Shown here in pieces: positions 27,913 through 38,500 of a stretch of 64,000 nucleotides of DNA. The notes beneath the pieces are model-generated. The model had not been told where the DNA came from, did no database searches, and was given only the letters and a program-made list of their open reading frames with translations. Source of the stretch: Verrucomicrobiales bacterium (GTDB lineage Bacteria > Verrucomicrobiota > Verrucomicrobiia > Limisphaerales > J093); contig JACKPV010000024.1 in NCBI GenBank assembly GCA_024233305.1, positions 124,001 through 188,000 of the forward strand. The letters run 5' to 3'. The translations under genes and the position numbers were made by a program. Position 1 is the first letter of the stretch, and each line of letters opens with the position of its first letter.

Positions 27913-28515
27913 ATGAACGTCGCAGAAGCCATTGAACAACGCCGGGCGGTCAAGCACTACGATCCCGCGCACCGCATGACGGAGGCCGAGATTACCGAAC
28001 TCCTTTCGCTCGCCATGAAGTCACCCACCGCCTTCAACATCCAGCACTGGCGGTTCGTGGTGGTGGGCGACCCGGAACTGCGACGGCAAATCCGGGCGGT
28101 GGCATGGGATCAGGCCCAGGTCACCGACGCCTCGCTGCTCATCGTCCTTTGCGCCGACGGGCGCGCCTGGAAGAAGCAACCGCAGGGTTACTGGCGTAAC
28201 GCCCCGCAGGCGGTGCAGGATTTCCTGGTCCCGGCCATCGGGCAGTACTACGAAGGGCGCGAGCAGGTTCAGCGCGATGAGTGCATGCGTTCGTGCGGTC
28301 TGGCCGGCCAGACGATCATGCTTGCCGCCAAGGCCATGGGTTATGATTCCTGCCCGATGGACGGATTCGATTTTGACGCCGTTGCCAAATTGATCAACCT
28401 GCCGGAAGACCATCTCATCGCGTTCATGATCGTCGTCGGCAAGGGCACCAAGGAAGCCTGGCCTCGCGGCGGGCAACTCGCCTACGAGCAAGTGGTGATC
28501 AAGAACCGTTTCTAG
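27913..28515 (+). CDS. Nitroreductase family flavoprotein
   Basis: 200 residues. The FMN-binding N-terminal motif is IEQRRAVKHYDP, with SPTAFNIQHWRFVVV following, and the distal part has QTIMLAAKAMGYDSCPMDGF ... FMIVVGKG. These are typical of NAD(P)H-dependent nitroreductases/oxidoreductases that work as dimers with FMN. The natural substrate is unknown. Convergent with the PQQ-type gene; the stops overlap by 4 bp (28512-28515). Confidence 0.88.
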   Translation: MNVAEAIEQRRAVKHYDPAHRMTEAEITELLSLAMKSPTAFNIQHWRFVVVGDPELRRQIRAVAWDQAQVTDASLLIVLCADGRAWKKQPQGYWRNAPQAVQDFLVPAIGQYYEGREQVQRDECMRSCGLAGQTIMLAAKAMGYDSCPMDGFDFDAVAKLINLPEDHLIAFMIVVGKGTKEAWPRGGQLAYEQVVIKNRF

Positions 28516-30092
28516 CGGCGACCCACGGCGTACAGCGAGCGCATCGTCGCCACGTAGAGCCGCCCGTTGGCCGCGACGGGCGTCGCACTCACCGGACCGT
28601 TGAGCTTGACCTCGCTCAGCAATTCGCGCGTCCGGCTCAAGCGAAAGACGTAGAACCAACCGCGCCGGGTGGCCGCGTAGACCTTCCCATCCGCCACGAG
28701 CGGCGAGGCCCAGAAGTCCCCGTTTGCCTCGAATGTCCAGCACGTCCCGCCGGTAACCGCATCGACGCAATGCAACGTGCCGTCACAATCGGCGGCAAAC
28801 ACCATGCCTTCCGCGACCGCAGGAGACGCCATCACATGATCGCCGAGCGGATGTTTCCAAACCAGGCCGCGCACGGTCGCGTCACCCTCACCGGCAGGAT
28901 CGATGCACCAGAGCGCCGATTCGTTCTTGCCCCACCATAAGTCACCGCCGCCCGTCAGGTAGACGCGTCCTTCGTGGAAGACGGGGATGCTCTTGACGTT
29001 GCTCGGGCTGATTTTCCGGTTGCTGTTGAAACGATGCACGTTCTCCTTCGGACCGGTCGGATCGATGTCGAACCACCACACTTTGCGCAGGGTGCGGACC
29101 TCGCCCGGCGGCGGTGCCTCCCCCAGAGCCTCGAAGGCGTAGAGCACGCCATCCCCGCCAGCGAAGAAGATCCGCCGCTGCCCCCCCACTTCCGCCAGCA
29201 TCGGTGAGGACCAAGTGCTGTGGAATATCCGCGGCCCGATGCGCTCGCCATCGCGGGCGACCAGACGGCCCGTGGCCTTCTCAATGACGACCAGGCTGGG
29301 CGCGTCCGGGGCATGGATTTCCTTGTGGGTATCGTCGACGCCATTCGAGGTGTTGACGTAGAGGAACGGGCCGTCGATCAGGATGCAGGCGTGGGCGGAA
29401 TCGTGCTGACGCACGCCCTGGTCGTGGAGCATGTCATACAGCCAAACGATGTCGGCGTCGTGCGCGGTTGGCGGCAAGGGGGTTTCGTCCGGGGGCACCG
29501 TGTGGACGGCTTCCTCCAGGTACGGTCCGTCATTGCCGTTGCTCATGCCAGCGAGGTCCAGCGCCATGACCTCGCCGCGGTTGCTGACGACATAAGCGCG
29601 GTTGCCCTCGATGGTGGCGGTCGAGCAAATGCCGGCGCGCGGCCAGTCCCAGAAGCGACTGATGGTTATTTTCGGCACCGCCAGTTGCCACTCGAAGACG
29701 CCGGTAGCTTCGTTGAAGCAGAGCAACACCCCGCGGTCACCTTCGTTTCGAGGGTCGCGTGGGTTGCCGTTGTTGGTTCCCATGAGAACCCGGCCGCTGC
29801 CGACCACGGGGGTGGCGTGACTCTCGGAGCCAAGCTCGGCCGCCCAGAGGATGTTCTCGCCCGTTTCCGGGTTGAAACGATCGGGCAGGTTCCGCTCGGC
29901 GGACACCATGTTCCGGGAGAAACGCGCGCCCATCTGGGGGTAATCATGAGCGGCGAGCCGCCCCGCGAGGCCCAACATCGCGCTCAAGGCAACGACCGCG
30001 AGGCGCGAGCGCCCCGGCGAGTTCCGCGAAACCCGCCCGGCGGCGCAGACCATCTGCGACGTCCTGGCCAATCTCGATTCCGTGGTGACCAT
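28512..30092 (-). CDS. Secreted PQQ-like beta-propeller repeat protein
   Basis: 526 residues with a leader (VVALSAMLGLAGRLAAHDYP). The body has tandem propeller blades with W/Y-x-F motifs: NILWAAELGSESHATPVVGS, GRVLMGTNNGNPRD, VMASPAVAEGMVFAADCDG, FWASPLVADGKVYAATRRG and VSATPVAANGRLYVATMRS. It lacks the full catalytic layout of PQQ dehydrogenases, so it may be a structural or binding protein. The sulfatase gene lies 76 bp upstream. Several Met codons near the start make the exact start uncertain; a longer open frame continues upstream into the sulfatase gene. Confidence 0.82.
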   Translation of the reverse strand: MVTTESRLARTSQMVCAAGRVSRNSPGRSRLAVVALSAMLGLAGRLAAHDYPQMGARFSRNMVSAERNLPDRFNPETGENILWAAELGSESHATPVVGSGRVLMGTNNGNPRDPRNEGDRGVLLCFNEATGVFEWQLAVPKITISRFWDWPRAGICSTATIEGNRAYVVSNRGEVMALDLAGMSNGNDGPYLEEAVHTVPPDETPLPPTAHDADIVWLYDMLHDQGVRQHDSAHACILIDGPFLYVNTSNGVDDTHKEIHAPDAPSLVVIEKATGRLVARDGERIGPRIFHSTWSSPMLAEVGGQRRIFFAGGDGVLYAFEALGEAPPPGEVRTLRKVWWFDIDPTGPKENVHRFNSNRKISPSNVKSIPVFHEGRVYLTGGGDLWWGKNESALWCIDPAGEGDATVRGLVWKHPLGDHVMASPAVAEGMVFAADCDGTLHCVDAVTGGTCWTFEANGDFWASPLVADGKVYAATRRGWFYVFRLSRTRELLSEVKLNGPVSATPVAANGRLYVATMRSLYAVGRR

Positions 30093-30168
30093 TCGCGGAG
30101 CATGCGTCCCGCCAAGCGCTCTGGCAATCCGGGAACCGCCACCGACTCCCCGCCCGATCCCCCCGGGT

Positions 30169-31674
30169 TCACCGGATTTTCTCGTCGGGCAGTTCGCCCT
30201 TGATGCCTTCGTCCAGCGGCATGGTGTCTGGCCCAGCGCCGGCGGCGATGATGAGCCGATCGAGTTCCGCCCCCAGCTCCGCAACGCGTCCCGCCTGGCG
30301 GGGATCCTGGATGAGGTTATGGCGTTCCTGGGGATCGCTCGGAAGATGATACAGCTCGGCCAAGTGCCGGTCCGCGGAGCCGTCCCCGTGCGGATAGCGG
30401 ATGAACTTCCATTCGTCCGTGCGGATGGCGCGAACGTTCGGGGTGTAAGGAAACTGCTTTTCGTAGTTGTACTCGTAGTACCAGGAGGTGCGCCAGGTGG
30501 GATCGCCGGACTGCACCAGCTGTTTCCAGGAACGCCCGTGAGTCTTCGGCAGCGGTTCGGCGCCGCAGAGGTCGAGAATACTCGGCGCAAAATCGATGGT
30601 CAGGGTCTGAGCGGTGATGACCTTCGGCTCATGCGGCGCGGTCAGGCCGGGATACCGCACCACGAGCGGAATCCGGATCGACGGTTCGTGCGCCGTCCGC
30701 TTGTCCACCATGCCGTGTTCGCCGTTGAGGAGGCCGTTGTCGCTGGTGAAGATGAAGAGCGTGTTGTCAAGCTGCCCCAAGCGCTGCAACTCGGCGTACA
30801 GCCGACCGACGGAATCATCGACCGTCAGAATCGTGCCCCAGTACGCACGGGTCATCTTCTCGAAGGCAAGCATTCCCTTGGCGGACGTGTCGGGGAAGTC
30901 CTTGCGCCAGTCGAACAGCGGCCCGTAGATCCCGTGCCAGGTCGTCAGGCGCTGCTTGATCCAGGTCGGCTTGTCCTCGAGAAAGAACGCCGATTCGGGA
31001 TACGGGATCCGCGCGTAGTCGAACATCCGTTCGTACTTCGGCTCGGGGAAGTAGAAGCTGTGTGGTGCCTTGTGCCCGATCATCAGCAGGAACGGACGGT
31101 CACGCTCGCGCCGCAACCAATCCAACGCCAGGTCGGTGACCACCGTGGTGTAATAGCCGGCCACCGTCCGGCGTTCTCCGCCACTGAAGCGAAACTCAGT
31201 GTCGAAATACTTCCCCTGGCCCCGATGGGTGACAAAGGTGTCGAATCCGGGCCGCTTGTCGTCGTTGTCCTCGCCCATATGCCACTTGCCGAAGTAGGCG
31301 GTCTCGTAACCGGCGGCCTGCAGTTGCCGGGGAAACGTCGGCAGGTCCGGCGGGTATTCGGTGAAGTTGTTCACCACACCGTGGGCGTGGGCGTAAAGAC
31401 CGCCGAGGATCGAGGCGCGGCTCGGCGAACAGAGCGACGTGGTACAGAAGTGGTTCTGGAAATAGACCCCCTCGTACGCCAGCCGGTCGATGTTCGGCGT
31501 CTGCAGATACGGATTACCCGCGCAACTCAGGGCATCCCATCGCTGGTCGTCGGTCAGAATGAAAACGACGTTGGGACGGCTGGCGGCGCACACCTGCGCG
31601 GCGGTGGTCAGGGAAAGGACCAGGCCGGCGAGGCGGGCGCCGGTGGATCTTAGGGCGGTGCAGTCAATGGCCAT
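30169..31674 (-). CDS. Secreted S1 sulfatase
   Basis: 501 residues with a signal peptide (LAGLVLSLTTAAQVCA). The formylglycine site is Cys82 in CSPSR (82-86). Metal-binding Asp residues occur in ILTDDQRWD (41-42 region) and FTSDNGLLNG. FGKWHMG and GHKAPHSF are further S1 markers. It desulfates a carbohydrate outside the cytoplasm after Cys is converted to formylglycine. Co-directional with PQQ, SNase-like and PilT genes. Confidence 0.92.
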   Translation of the reverse strand: MAIDCTALRSTGARLAGLVLSLTTAAQVCAASRPNVVFILTDDQRWDALSCAGNPYLQTPNIDRLAYEGVYFQNHFCTTSLCSPSRASILGGLYAHAHGVVNNFTEYPPDLPTFPRQLQAAGYETAYFGKWHMGEDNDDKRPGFDTFVTHRGQGKYFDTEFRFSGGERRTVAGYYTTVVTDLALDWLRRERDRPFLLMIGHKAPHSFYFPEPKYERMFDYARIPYPESAFFLEDKPTWIKQRLTTWHGIYGPLFDWRKDFPDTSAKGMLAFEKMTRAYWGTILTVDDSVGRLYAELQRLGQLDNTLFIFTSDNGLLNGEHGMVDKRTAHEPSIRIPLVVRYPGLTAPHEPKVITAQTLTIDFAPSILDLCGAEPLPKTHGRSWKQLVQSGDPTWRTSWYYEYNYEKQFPYTPNVRAIRTDEWKFIRYPHGDGSADRHLAELYHLPSDPQERHNLIQDPRQAGRVAELGAELDRLIIAAGAGPDTMPLDEGIKGELPDEKIR

Positions 31675-31740
31675 GCGCCAGTCTCGCCCGGAACACCGCC
31701 GGGAATCAACCCGGCAAAGGGCACCCGGCGCAGGCGCCCA

Positions 31741-32313
31741 TCATGGGAGGTCGACCTGGCGCGGCGCGGGCAGCGTACCCCGCGACCCTGCCTCGCGCTC
31801 CGCGCGCAGGAGTTCGAAGCGCACACGCAGCGGCAGGCCGTTCATGAACTTCTTCTCAGCGCTTGCCACGCCGCTCTCCACCAGAGCTACGTTCACGTTG
31901 GTGGCGCCCACCCGGACAAGCCCGAGCACAGCGGTCGGATTGTACTCGTGGGTCACCTGGACAACCACCCGGTTGGAGAGAACCAGTTCCATGAGTCGCG
32001 CCGTGCGCTCCGCGAGTTCGCGGGCGGAGACGCCGCCGGGCAGCGGCACGTCGATCCCGGTAAGCCGCACGTTGGTCAACCGGCCGTTCTCCTCGCTCAG
32101 GGTGATCGTGGCGTTGTCGACGATCTTGACGACTTCGCCGTGACGTTCTCCGAGGATCTTCTGACGGTAGCCTTCGTCGAGAGTCAGCGCCGTGTAGAGG
32201 TCGGCAAGCGGCGTCAGACGGTCGCGCTGGTGCCAGACCCCGAAAGCCAGACCGGCAGCGGCGCCCCACGAGAGGACGATGAGGCCGCGGCGGAGATTGT
32301 GAAAGAGACCCAT
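31741..32313 (-). CDS. Thermonuclease-like (SNase OB-fold) membrane-anchored protein
   Basis: 190 residues. One N-terminal helix (GLIVLSWGAAAGLAFGVW) leads to an SNase-like domain: GEVVKIVDNATITLSEENG, VRLTGIDVPLPGG, VLGLVRVGATNVNVALVESG and KKFMNG. The first catalytic Arg and the Asp/Glu pattern of staphylococcal nuclease are not fully kept, so activity is doubtful. Starts 3 bp after the preceding 221-residue gene. Confidence 0.65.
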   Translation of the reverse strand: MGLFHNLRRGLIVLSWGAAAGLAFGVWHQRDRLTPLADLYTALTLDEGYRQKILGERHGEVVKIVDNATITLSEENGRLTNVRLTGIDVPLPGGVSARELAERTARLMELVLSNRVVVQVTHEYNPTAVLGLVRVGATNVNVALVESGVASAEKKFMNGLPLRVRFELLRAEREAGSRGTLPAPRQVDLP

Positions 32314-32316
32314 GGT

Positions 32317-32982
32317 TCAGGCGGATGGCGGTTCGGGAGACGAGGGATCGGCAGGCGGGGCCGGCCTGGCTTGGAACAGGCGGATACGCGGATTGCGGCG
32401 CGGTGCGGCGGCGGCAGCCTGCGGCACGGCAAGCACCGTGGGCGGCGGCCGTTGCTCGCGGTCCAACGCCAGGAGCGTGGCACTGATTTCCTTGTTGCGA
32501 TGCGGGAGCGGACGCTCGCCGTGCGTCCTGAGAATCTGATAGGCACGAACGGAGTTCTGGATGTTGTCGAACCGGTAGACCTCGCGGGCAAAAACCCGTT
32601 CGAGCCAGGACCCCGGCCGCGCGGTGCGCAATCCGACGGCGAACGCGCCGGGCTGGTCCGGATGCCGCACGCCTTCGGCAAAAGCGAGCAGAAGGGCGAG
32701 CCGCCGCCAGCGACGCGCTTCAAACCGGTGGGCCAGCGCCAGCCAGAGGTTGGGCCTTCCACCACTGCTGTCGCTGGTGAACATCCCCGAGATCGGATCA
32801 GCGATCTTCCCGCCAATCCAGGGAGCCCAGACGATCGCGTTGGCCAGGGCGAGAAACAGTCCGACCGCAAGATGCAGGGCCGGGGCGAGATCGCCGCCGA
32901 CCCCGCTTTCCGCCGCCCCGATGGCCACCGCCAGCGCGTAGAGCAACGCGCCGCCGAAGAGGATGCGCAGCAGGATCAGCAT
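32317..32982 (-). CDS. Hypothetical membrane protein
   Basis: 221 residues with two to three N-terminal helices (LLRILFGGALLYALAVAIG and LHLAVGLFLALANAIVW), a helical middle part (LWLALAHRFEARRWRRLALL ... HPDQPGAFAVGL) and a Pro/Ala-rich tail. The segment after the helices (AYQILRTHGERPLPHRNKEI) hints at a cytoplasmic repeat domain. I do not recognise it. It lies 9 bp after pilT and 3 bp before the SNase-like gene, so the three are probably one transcript. Confidence 0.65.
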   Translation of the reverse strand: MLILLRILFGGALLYALAVAIGAAESGVGGDLAPALHLAVGLFLALANAIVWAPWIGGKIADPISGMFTSDSSGGRPNLWLALAHRFEARRWRRLALLLAFAEGVRHPDQPGAFAVGLRTARPGSWLERVFAREVYRFDNIQNSVRAYQILRTHGERPLPHRNKEISATLLALDREQRPPPTVLAVPQAAAAAPRRNPRIRLFQARPAPPADPSSPEPPSA

Positions 32983-32991
32983 GGTCGGTCT

Positions 32992-34113
32992 TCAGCGCTC
33001 GGGATCGGGACGCAGGATGGGGTTCTGCGGCGCGAGGCCCCGGAGCGTCAATTCCAGCTTGTGCCGGTTGACGGCATATTGGAGGGCGGTTGCCTCGGTG
33101 ATGATCCCTTCCGCCAGCAGTTCGATCAGGTATTGGTCGAAGGTGTGCATGCCCCGGTTCACCGAGACTTCGATGATCCCCGAAAGCAGGTGGAGGTTGT
33201 TGTTGCGGATGGCCTCCTCGACACCGGCATCCCGCTTCATGATTTCCAGGCAGGGCGTCCGGACGCCGCTCGTATTCGGCAGCAACCGCTGGCAGACAAC
33301 CGCCTTGAGGTTGCGCGCGAGCAGGCTACTGAGATTGGGCTGCTCGGCGGCCGGGAAGTGCTCGCGCAACCGGGCGATCGCCTGGGCCACCGAATCCGCA
33401 TGCAGGGTTGCCAGGACCAGATGCCCTGTCTCCGCGGCCTGCATCGCCGCGAAGATGCTGTCGCGATCCCGGATCTCCCCCACGAAGATCACGTCGGGAT
33501 CCTGCCGCATGGCATTGCGGATGCCATCGGCGAAGGAGGCGGTGTCGATGCCCACCTCGCGCTGCTCGAACTCGGCGAGTTCATCGGCGAACACGTATTC
33601 GATGGGATCCTCGATGGTGATGACCCGGAGCGCCCGGTTTTCATTAACCTCCTGGAGCAACGCGCGAATCGTCGTGCTTTTTCCCTGGCCGGTCGGCCCG
33701 GTGGCAAGAATCCACCCGCGAGGTTCCTCGACGAGTTCTGCCAGGGTGTCCGGTAACTGCAAGTCCGACAGCTTCATGCGCTGCTGGGGCACCACCCGAA
33801 ACGAACATGCCTGCAGCCCGCGTTGCTTGCTGAAGTTCGCCCGGTACCGCAGGGCGCCGTGCTGGAAACTGAGATCCAGTTCACGCGCTGCAAGGACGCG
33901 CGCGGCGGTCGCCTCGGGAAACGCCTCGGTCATCCACGCCTGCACTTCGATCGGATCCTTGGCCCCCGCGATCTGGTCGGGCACGCGACGGAGAGCGCCG
34001 TCGATACGCACCGATGGCCGACGTCCCACGCGGAGGTGGAGGTCCGAAGCGTGTTGCGCCTCGCACCACGCGAGCAACTGACTCAGATGTGAACCCGGCG
34101 CCACTTCCAACAT
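32992..34113 (-). CDS. PilT/PilU-type type IV pilus retraction ATPase
   Basis: 373 residues from ATG 34113. An N-terminal PAS-like domain (SDLHLRVGRRPSVRIDG), Walker A GPTGQGKST (139-147), an Asp box (ITIEDPIEYVF), Walker B DPDVIFVGEIRD and His box LATLHADS. It powers pilus retraction at the inner membrane; PilU is the alternative. The region upstream of the start (to 34419) is open but has no PilT homology. Confidence 0.88.
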   Translation of the reverse strand: MLEVAPGSHLSQLLAWCEAQHASDLHLRVGRRPSVRIDGALRRVPDQIAGAKDPIEVQAWMTEAFPEATAARVLAARELDLSFQHGALRYRANFSKQRGLQACSFRVVPQQRMKLSDLQLPDTLAELVEEPRGWILATGPTGQGKSTTIRALLQEVNENRALRVITIEDPIEYVFADELAEFEQREVGIDTASFADGIRNAMRQDPDVIFVGEIRDRDSIFAAMQAAETGHLVLATLHADSVAQAIARLREHFPAAEQPNLSSLLARNLKAVVCQRLLPNTSGVRTPCLEIMKRDAGVEEAIRNNNLHLLSGIIEVSVNRGMHTFDQYLIELLAEGIITEATALQYAVNRHKLELTLRGLAPQNPILRPDPER

Positions 34114-34260
34114 TTTACGGGACCTTTCGCTTTCCCGTTTGAGCAGAACCTGTGCCAGCCCGTCGACCGGATTGCCCCGGTTACCGGCGCCGGGGTTCGC
34201 CTGTTTGGCGGGCCTGCTGCGGGATTGACGTGAGGAGCCTGCCACGCCCAAGCTTGCCCT

Positions 34261-35454
34261 GTGAATACTCCTCTTCCGCCGTTGGGCCGGCTCCTGCCGG
34301 TCGGGTTGGGTTGCTTGCTGGGCGGCTCGTTGTTCGCCGCTTCGTCCGGACCGCGGTTTTATGGCGATCCGCCCGATGATCACCATCCGTGGGCGGTGCA
34401 CGACGGCAACCGCCCGCAACCGAAACGCGTGACGCCCGGCACCTTCAGTTCGGCGGATCGTCCGGGCAATCCCCCGTCGGACGCCATCGTTCTGTTTGAC
34501 GGCACCGATCTATCGAAGTGGCAGACCGACAAGGGCGCCGCGGCGCCCTGGCGGGTGGTGGACGGGATGATGGAAGTCGTGCCGCGTACCGGCGGCATTC
34601 GGACGCGCGAGGAGTTCAGCGACTGCCAACTCCACATCGAGTGGGCCGCGCCGGCGCAGGTCGAGGGCAGCAGCCAGGGCCGTGGCAACAGCGGTGTCTT
34701 TCTGATGGGCCGGCTCGAAATTCAGGTGCTGGATTCTTACGACAACGTCACCTACGCCGACGGCCACGCTGGCGCCTATTACGGGATCAACCCGCCGCAG
34801 GCGCTGCCGCTGAATCCGCCCGGCAAATTCCAGGTCTACGACATCGTATTCCGGCGGCCGATCTACCGGAACGGGCAGGTGCTCGATCCCGGTTACGTCA
34901 CGGTGTTCATGAACGGGGTGCTGGTGCAGGACCACACAATGCTCGAAGGGCCCGGTGGGCATATGGGGCGGACGAAGCCGGGCCCGTTTCCCGAGCACGG
35001 CCCACTCTCCCTGCAGGATCACGGCAACCCGACCCGCTTCCGCAACATCTGGTACCGACCGCTCCCACCACGCCCGGCCGAGGGCGGGACCGACGGATGG
35101 TTGACCGCGGAGGCCGCCTTGGCGAAGCGCGCGGCCACCGCCGCCGAAATCCGCGCCGACGCCGCCACGCTCAGGGACCAGAGCGACCCGCTTCCCGAGA
35201 TGCAGCGCCTGTTCGAGTCGCTGGTCTACGCGCCGGACGCGGCGGCCTTGGAACGTGCCAGCCGGCTGGCTGCCGAGTACGTGGCGAAGCTCGAGGCGCT
35301 CCCTGCCGCGGCGCTCGCAGGCAAGAAGGACGAGGTCAAGCAGAACGCCGAGATCCTGGGCTACCTGGCGAAGTTCAAGATCCTGCCGGCCGACTTCGCA
35401 CCCCGCACCGCACTCCAGGGAATGATCAAAGCCCACGGCTGGGACAAGCGGTAA
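34261..35454 (+). CDS. Secreted DUF1080 (3-keto-glycoside hydrolase-like) protein
   Basis: 397 residues from a GTG start. Leader LLPVGLGCLLGGSLFAAS; the DUF1080 lectin-like fold follows: AIVLFDGTDLSKWQTDKG, WRVVDGMMEVVP, LHIEWAAPAQ, GNSGVFLMGRLEIQVLDSYD and HGNPTRFRNIWYRPL. The C-terminal ~110 residues are helical (AALAKRAATAAEIRADAATL). DUF1080 domains include 3-keto-disaccharide hydrolases and bind sugars at the cell surface. Divergent from pilT. Confidence 0.85.
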   Translation: MNTPLPPLGRLLPVGLGCLLGGSLFAASSGPRFYGDPPDDHHPWAVHDGNRPQPKRVTPGTFSSADRPGNPPSDAIVLFDGTDLSKWQTDKGAAAPWRVVDGMMEVVPRTGGIRTREEFSDCQLHIEWAAPAQVEGSSQGRGNSGVFLMGRLEIQVLDSYDNVTYADGHAGAYYGINPPQALPLNPPGKFQVYDIVFRRPIYRNGQVLDPGYVTVFMNGVLVQDHTMLEGPGGHMGRTKPGPFPEHGPLSLQDHGNPTRFRNIWYRPLPPRPAEGGTDGWLTAEAALAKRAATAAEIRADAATLRDQSDPLPEMQRLFESLVYAPDAAALERASRLAAEYVAKLEALPAAALAGKKDEVKQNAEILGYLAKFKILPADFAPRTALQGMIKAHGWDKR

Positions 35455-35562
35455 CCCTTGCGCCCGAGAGATCACGCTCCGCGGGGCCGGCATTGCTCCA
35501 CCGCCGGTCTCCTGGGCTGATGCAAGCCGGATCTTCCCGTCGAAAAGAAACGCAGCGGGACC

Positions 35563-38500
35563 TCAAGGCCCAATCGGGCGAGCGCGGTAAAAGCACGCGT
35601 TACCGTCTGCCGGGGCGTCATCCTCGAAGACCAGTTCGCCGTTGACCAACCCCACGGGAGCGATCTCCGTCCAGCAGCGGAGATCCTTCGAGGCTTCAAC
35701 GCGAATGAGCTGGCCGGCGGCCCCTTCGATTCGCAGCCGCAGTGGGCCCTTGCCGGATCGTTCGACGCGGGTGAACCGGACCGCAGTGGCGGCGTCGGTG
35801 GACACGGTCTCCTGCCCGCCTCCGAGCGGACGCAATGTGCCATCGAAGGACGCCTGCCCGCGGAACGTGCCCCAGCTGGCAACGCCCGCAGGGGCCACGG
35901 CGTGATAGCCTAGCTCCTTGACCGCAGCGCCGAGAAACAGCCCCCATCGGATGCAGCGCGTCGCCGGATCGAACCGGCCTTCATGGCTGACGGCGAGGAT
36001 TTCCCAACCCTGCGGGATTACCTCCTCGACGGCCCAGGCACGGGTTTCGGACGGGGGATCAATGCGGACGGAAACGGTGAACTCCTGCCCCGGCGCACAT
36101 TGCTCGGGCAGAGCACGCTGGGCTGAGCCGTCAGCGGCTTCGACCGGGAGACCTTGCGGCACCCCGTCGGACGGCGGCGGGAGATTAACCCAGCACATGG
36201 GCGGCTGGCCCAGGGTCGGATCGTACACATAACGCTCGCCTCCCTGCCAGAGAGCGCCCGCCCTTGCGACGAACGCCAACGGAATTGGCTGCGGTCCCAA
36301 TGGCCATTCGCGCCCCTGCCGCCAGGCGGCGACGTAGGCCGTGACTTCGTCCATGGTCATCAGCATGTCTGCAGGCGCCAGGTCCGCCGGAAGATTGTCC
36401 AGTACAAGCGTGAGCAAACGGTCGCCGCCGACGGGGAGACGGCTTCCGTCGAGGGAAGCCCAGCCGCGGAACTCGTACCGGCCCGAGGCGTCATCGCCCG
36501 GCGTGATCCGGTAGCTCAGCCGCCGGGGCTCTCCGTCAGTGAAGGGACCGAACTTGACCTTCGCGGTCACCGCGTCAAAGCCCCCACCATCGCTGACTTC
36601 CGCGATCATCCATCCGGCGGGCGGCACCTCTTCAACGGCCCAAGCTATGCCATCGGTGGGCGGCACGGCATCCAGCTGAACAGCGAACCCTTCCCCAGGC
36701 ACATAAGCCGCTGGAAGGGCGCGTCGAACGAAGGAAAACTCTGCCGCGGGGCGCACGAATACCACCACTTCCTGGGAGGCGCCCGTCAGCCCGGTGTCAT
36801 CGTCGGCTTCGGCGCGCAGGGTAGCTGTGCCGCTTTCGGCGGGTGTCCACTCGGTCGAGATCCGGGATTGCCCCGTCTCCGCGAGTAGTTCGCCGTTCGC
36901 CCAGACGCGCAGGTTCACGATTTCGCCGTCGGGATCGCCGGCTTCGGCAACGATTTCAACCGGTTCGCCCTGGAGAACCACGGCGCCCTGGCGAGGCCGT
37001 ACTATCGCGACGCGGGGGGCGACCCCGTGCGGTGGCGAGTCGTGGATCGTAATCGTGGCGCGAGTGCGATCTCCCAGCTGGTAGCACCAAGCCGGCGGCG
37101 GGAAGATCTCCGGACACGCCGGCCAGAACAGCTCGAACACGACGTGTTCGGTCCCCTCGGGCAGGTTGTCCGCAAGCGCGATGACCGGAACGCGGAGGCT
37201 CGATTCGCCCGCCGGCAGGGTGAGTTCTGCGGGAATGGGGAGGAAGTCCTCGCCCGGCGAGGCGTTCCCGCCAACCGCGAATTGGATCGGAACCTCGATG
37301 TTGAGGGGGCCGGCCACACGCGTTACCACGAAGGCGGCCGGGGCGGGGTCGACAAGCGGACCGGGCTCAGCGGTAGCACCCCATTCGGCGAACACCGACA
37401 GCACCACGGGCTCGAACAGCGGTTCTACGAAGACGGTGACCGGCTCTGATACGACCTTTTCGCCCGCGCTGGTCACCGCGCGCGCGGTGACTACGTGTCG
37501 TCCCCCGGGGGCGTCCTGCCACTCGACGGCGTGCTCGATGGGTTGGCCGTCCGGCGGAGCAACGAGAAACTCGATGCGCGAAGTCCCAATGCTCTGCTCA
37601 CCGGCGAACACCTCCACCATCGGAAGATAGCCGTAAGGGTCGATGGCCGTAATGTGGATCGGGATGGCTTCACCCGAAGGGAAACCGGCGCCCTCAGGAG
37701 GGTTGGTTATCACCAAGGTGGAAGCGAGTTCACTGGCATCGTTGTCATGAATCACAATTCGGGCACGGTCGTGCTCGGGGTCGATCCGGTAACCGCCGAA
37801 GGGCGGGGCCGACGCGGCACCGGCTGCGAGGGGGACCAGCTCCGCAACGACCGTCTCGTCCCCTTCCGGCAGGGCGTCATCCAAGGGGTGAACAAAGATG
37901 GTGACTCCTTCAGCGCCGGCGGGAATGGTGAAACGGAAGGGGGAATCGGGAGCCGGATCGAGCACGTAATCGATTCCTTGCGTCGCTGATCCCGTGAACG
38001 TGCAGAACACCTCGAGCGGGTGCGCGATGTCGCCCGTTCGCGCCAGTCGCATCCGACCTGGGATCACCCGAAATTCCGGGCCCGGCTCCATCGTTTCGGC
38101 CTGTTCCACCTTCAAGCTCACCAACTCGGTCTCAGGCACCAGGTCCGGCAGCGCGACAAGCTCCAGAGCAAAACTCAAGTCGCTGCTTTCGGGACTGCGT
38201 TGATGCACCTCGACGGCAAGCACGTTTTCACCGGTCCGCAACGCGTCGGCGGGGAGTTCGAAACGATGCCAGCCATTCTCGGGTTCGCCGGCGTTACCCG
38301 CCGAGGGGGTCTCGAAGTCGAGCGGTCCGTCGGGGAGGTTGTCACGCAGGAGCGGCACTCCGTTCAAATAGACAGCCGCCCCATCGTCGCGCACCAAGCG
38401 CACCACCAAACCCTTGAATCCCACGTCCGCAGGCACGGCAAACCCGGCCCGAAAGTAAGCGGTCATCGGGTGTGGCGGCCCGGCTTCGCGAGTGACGGTC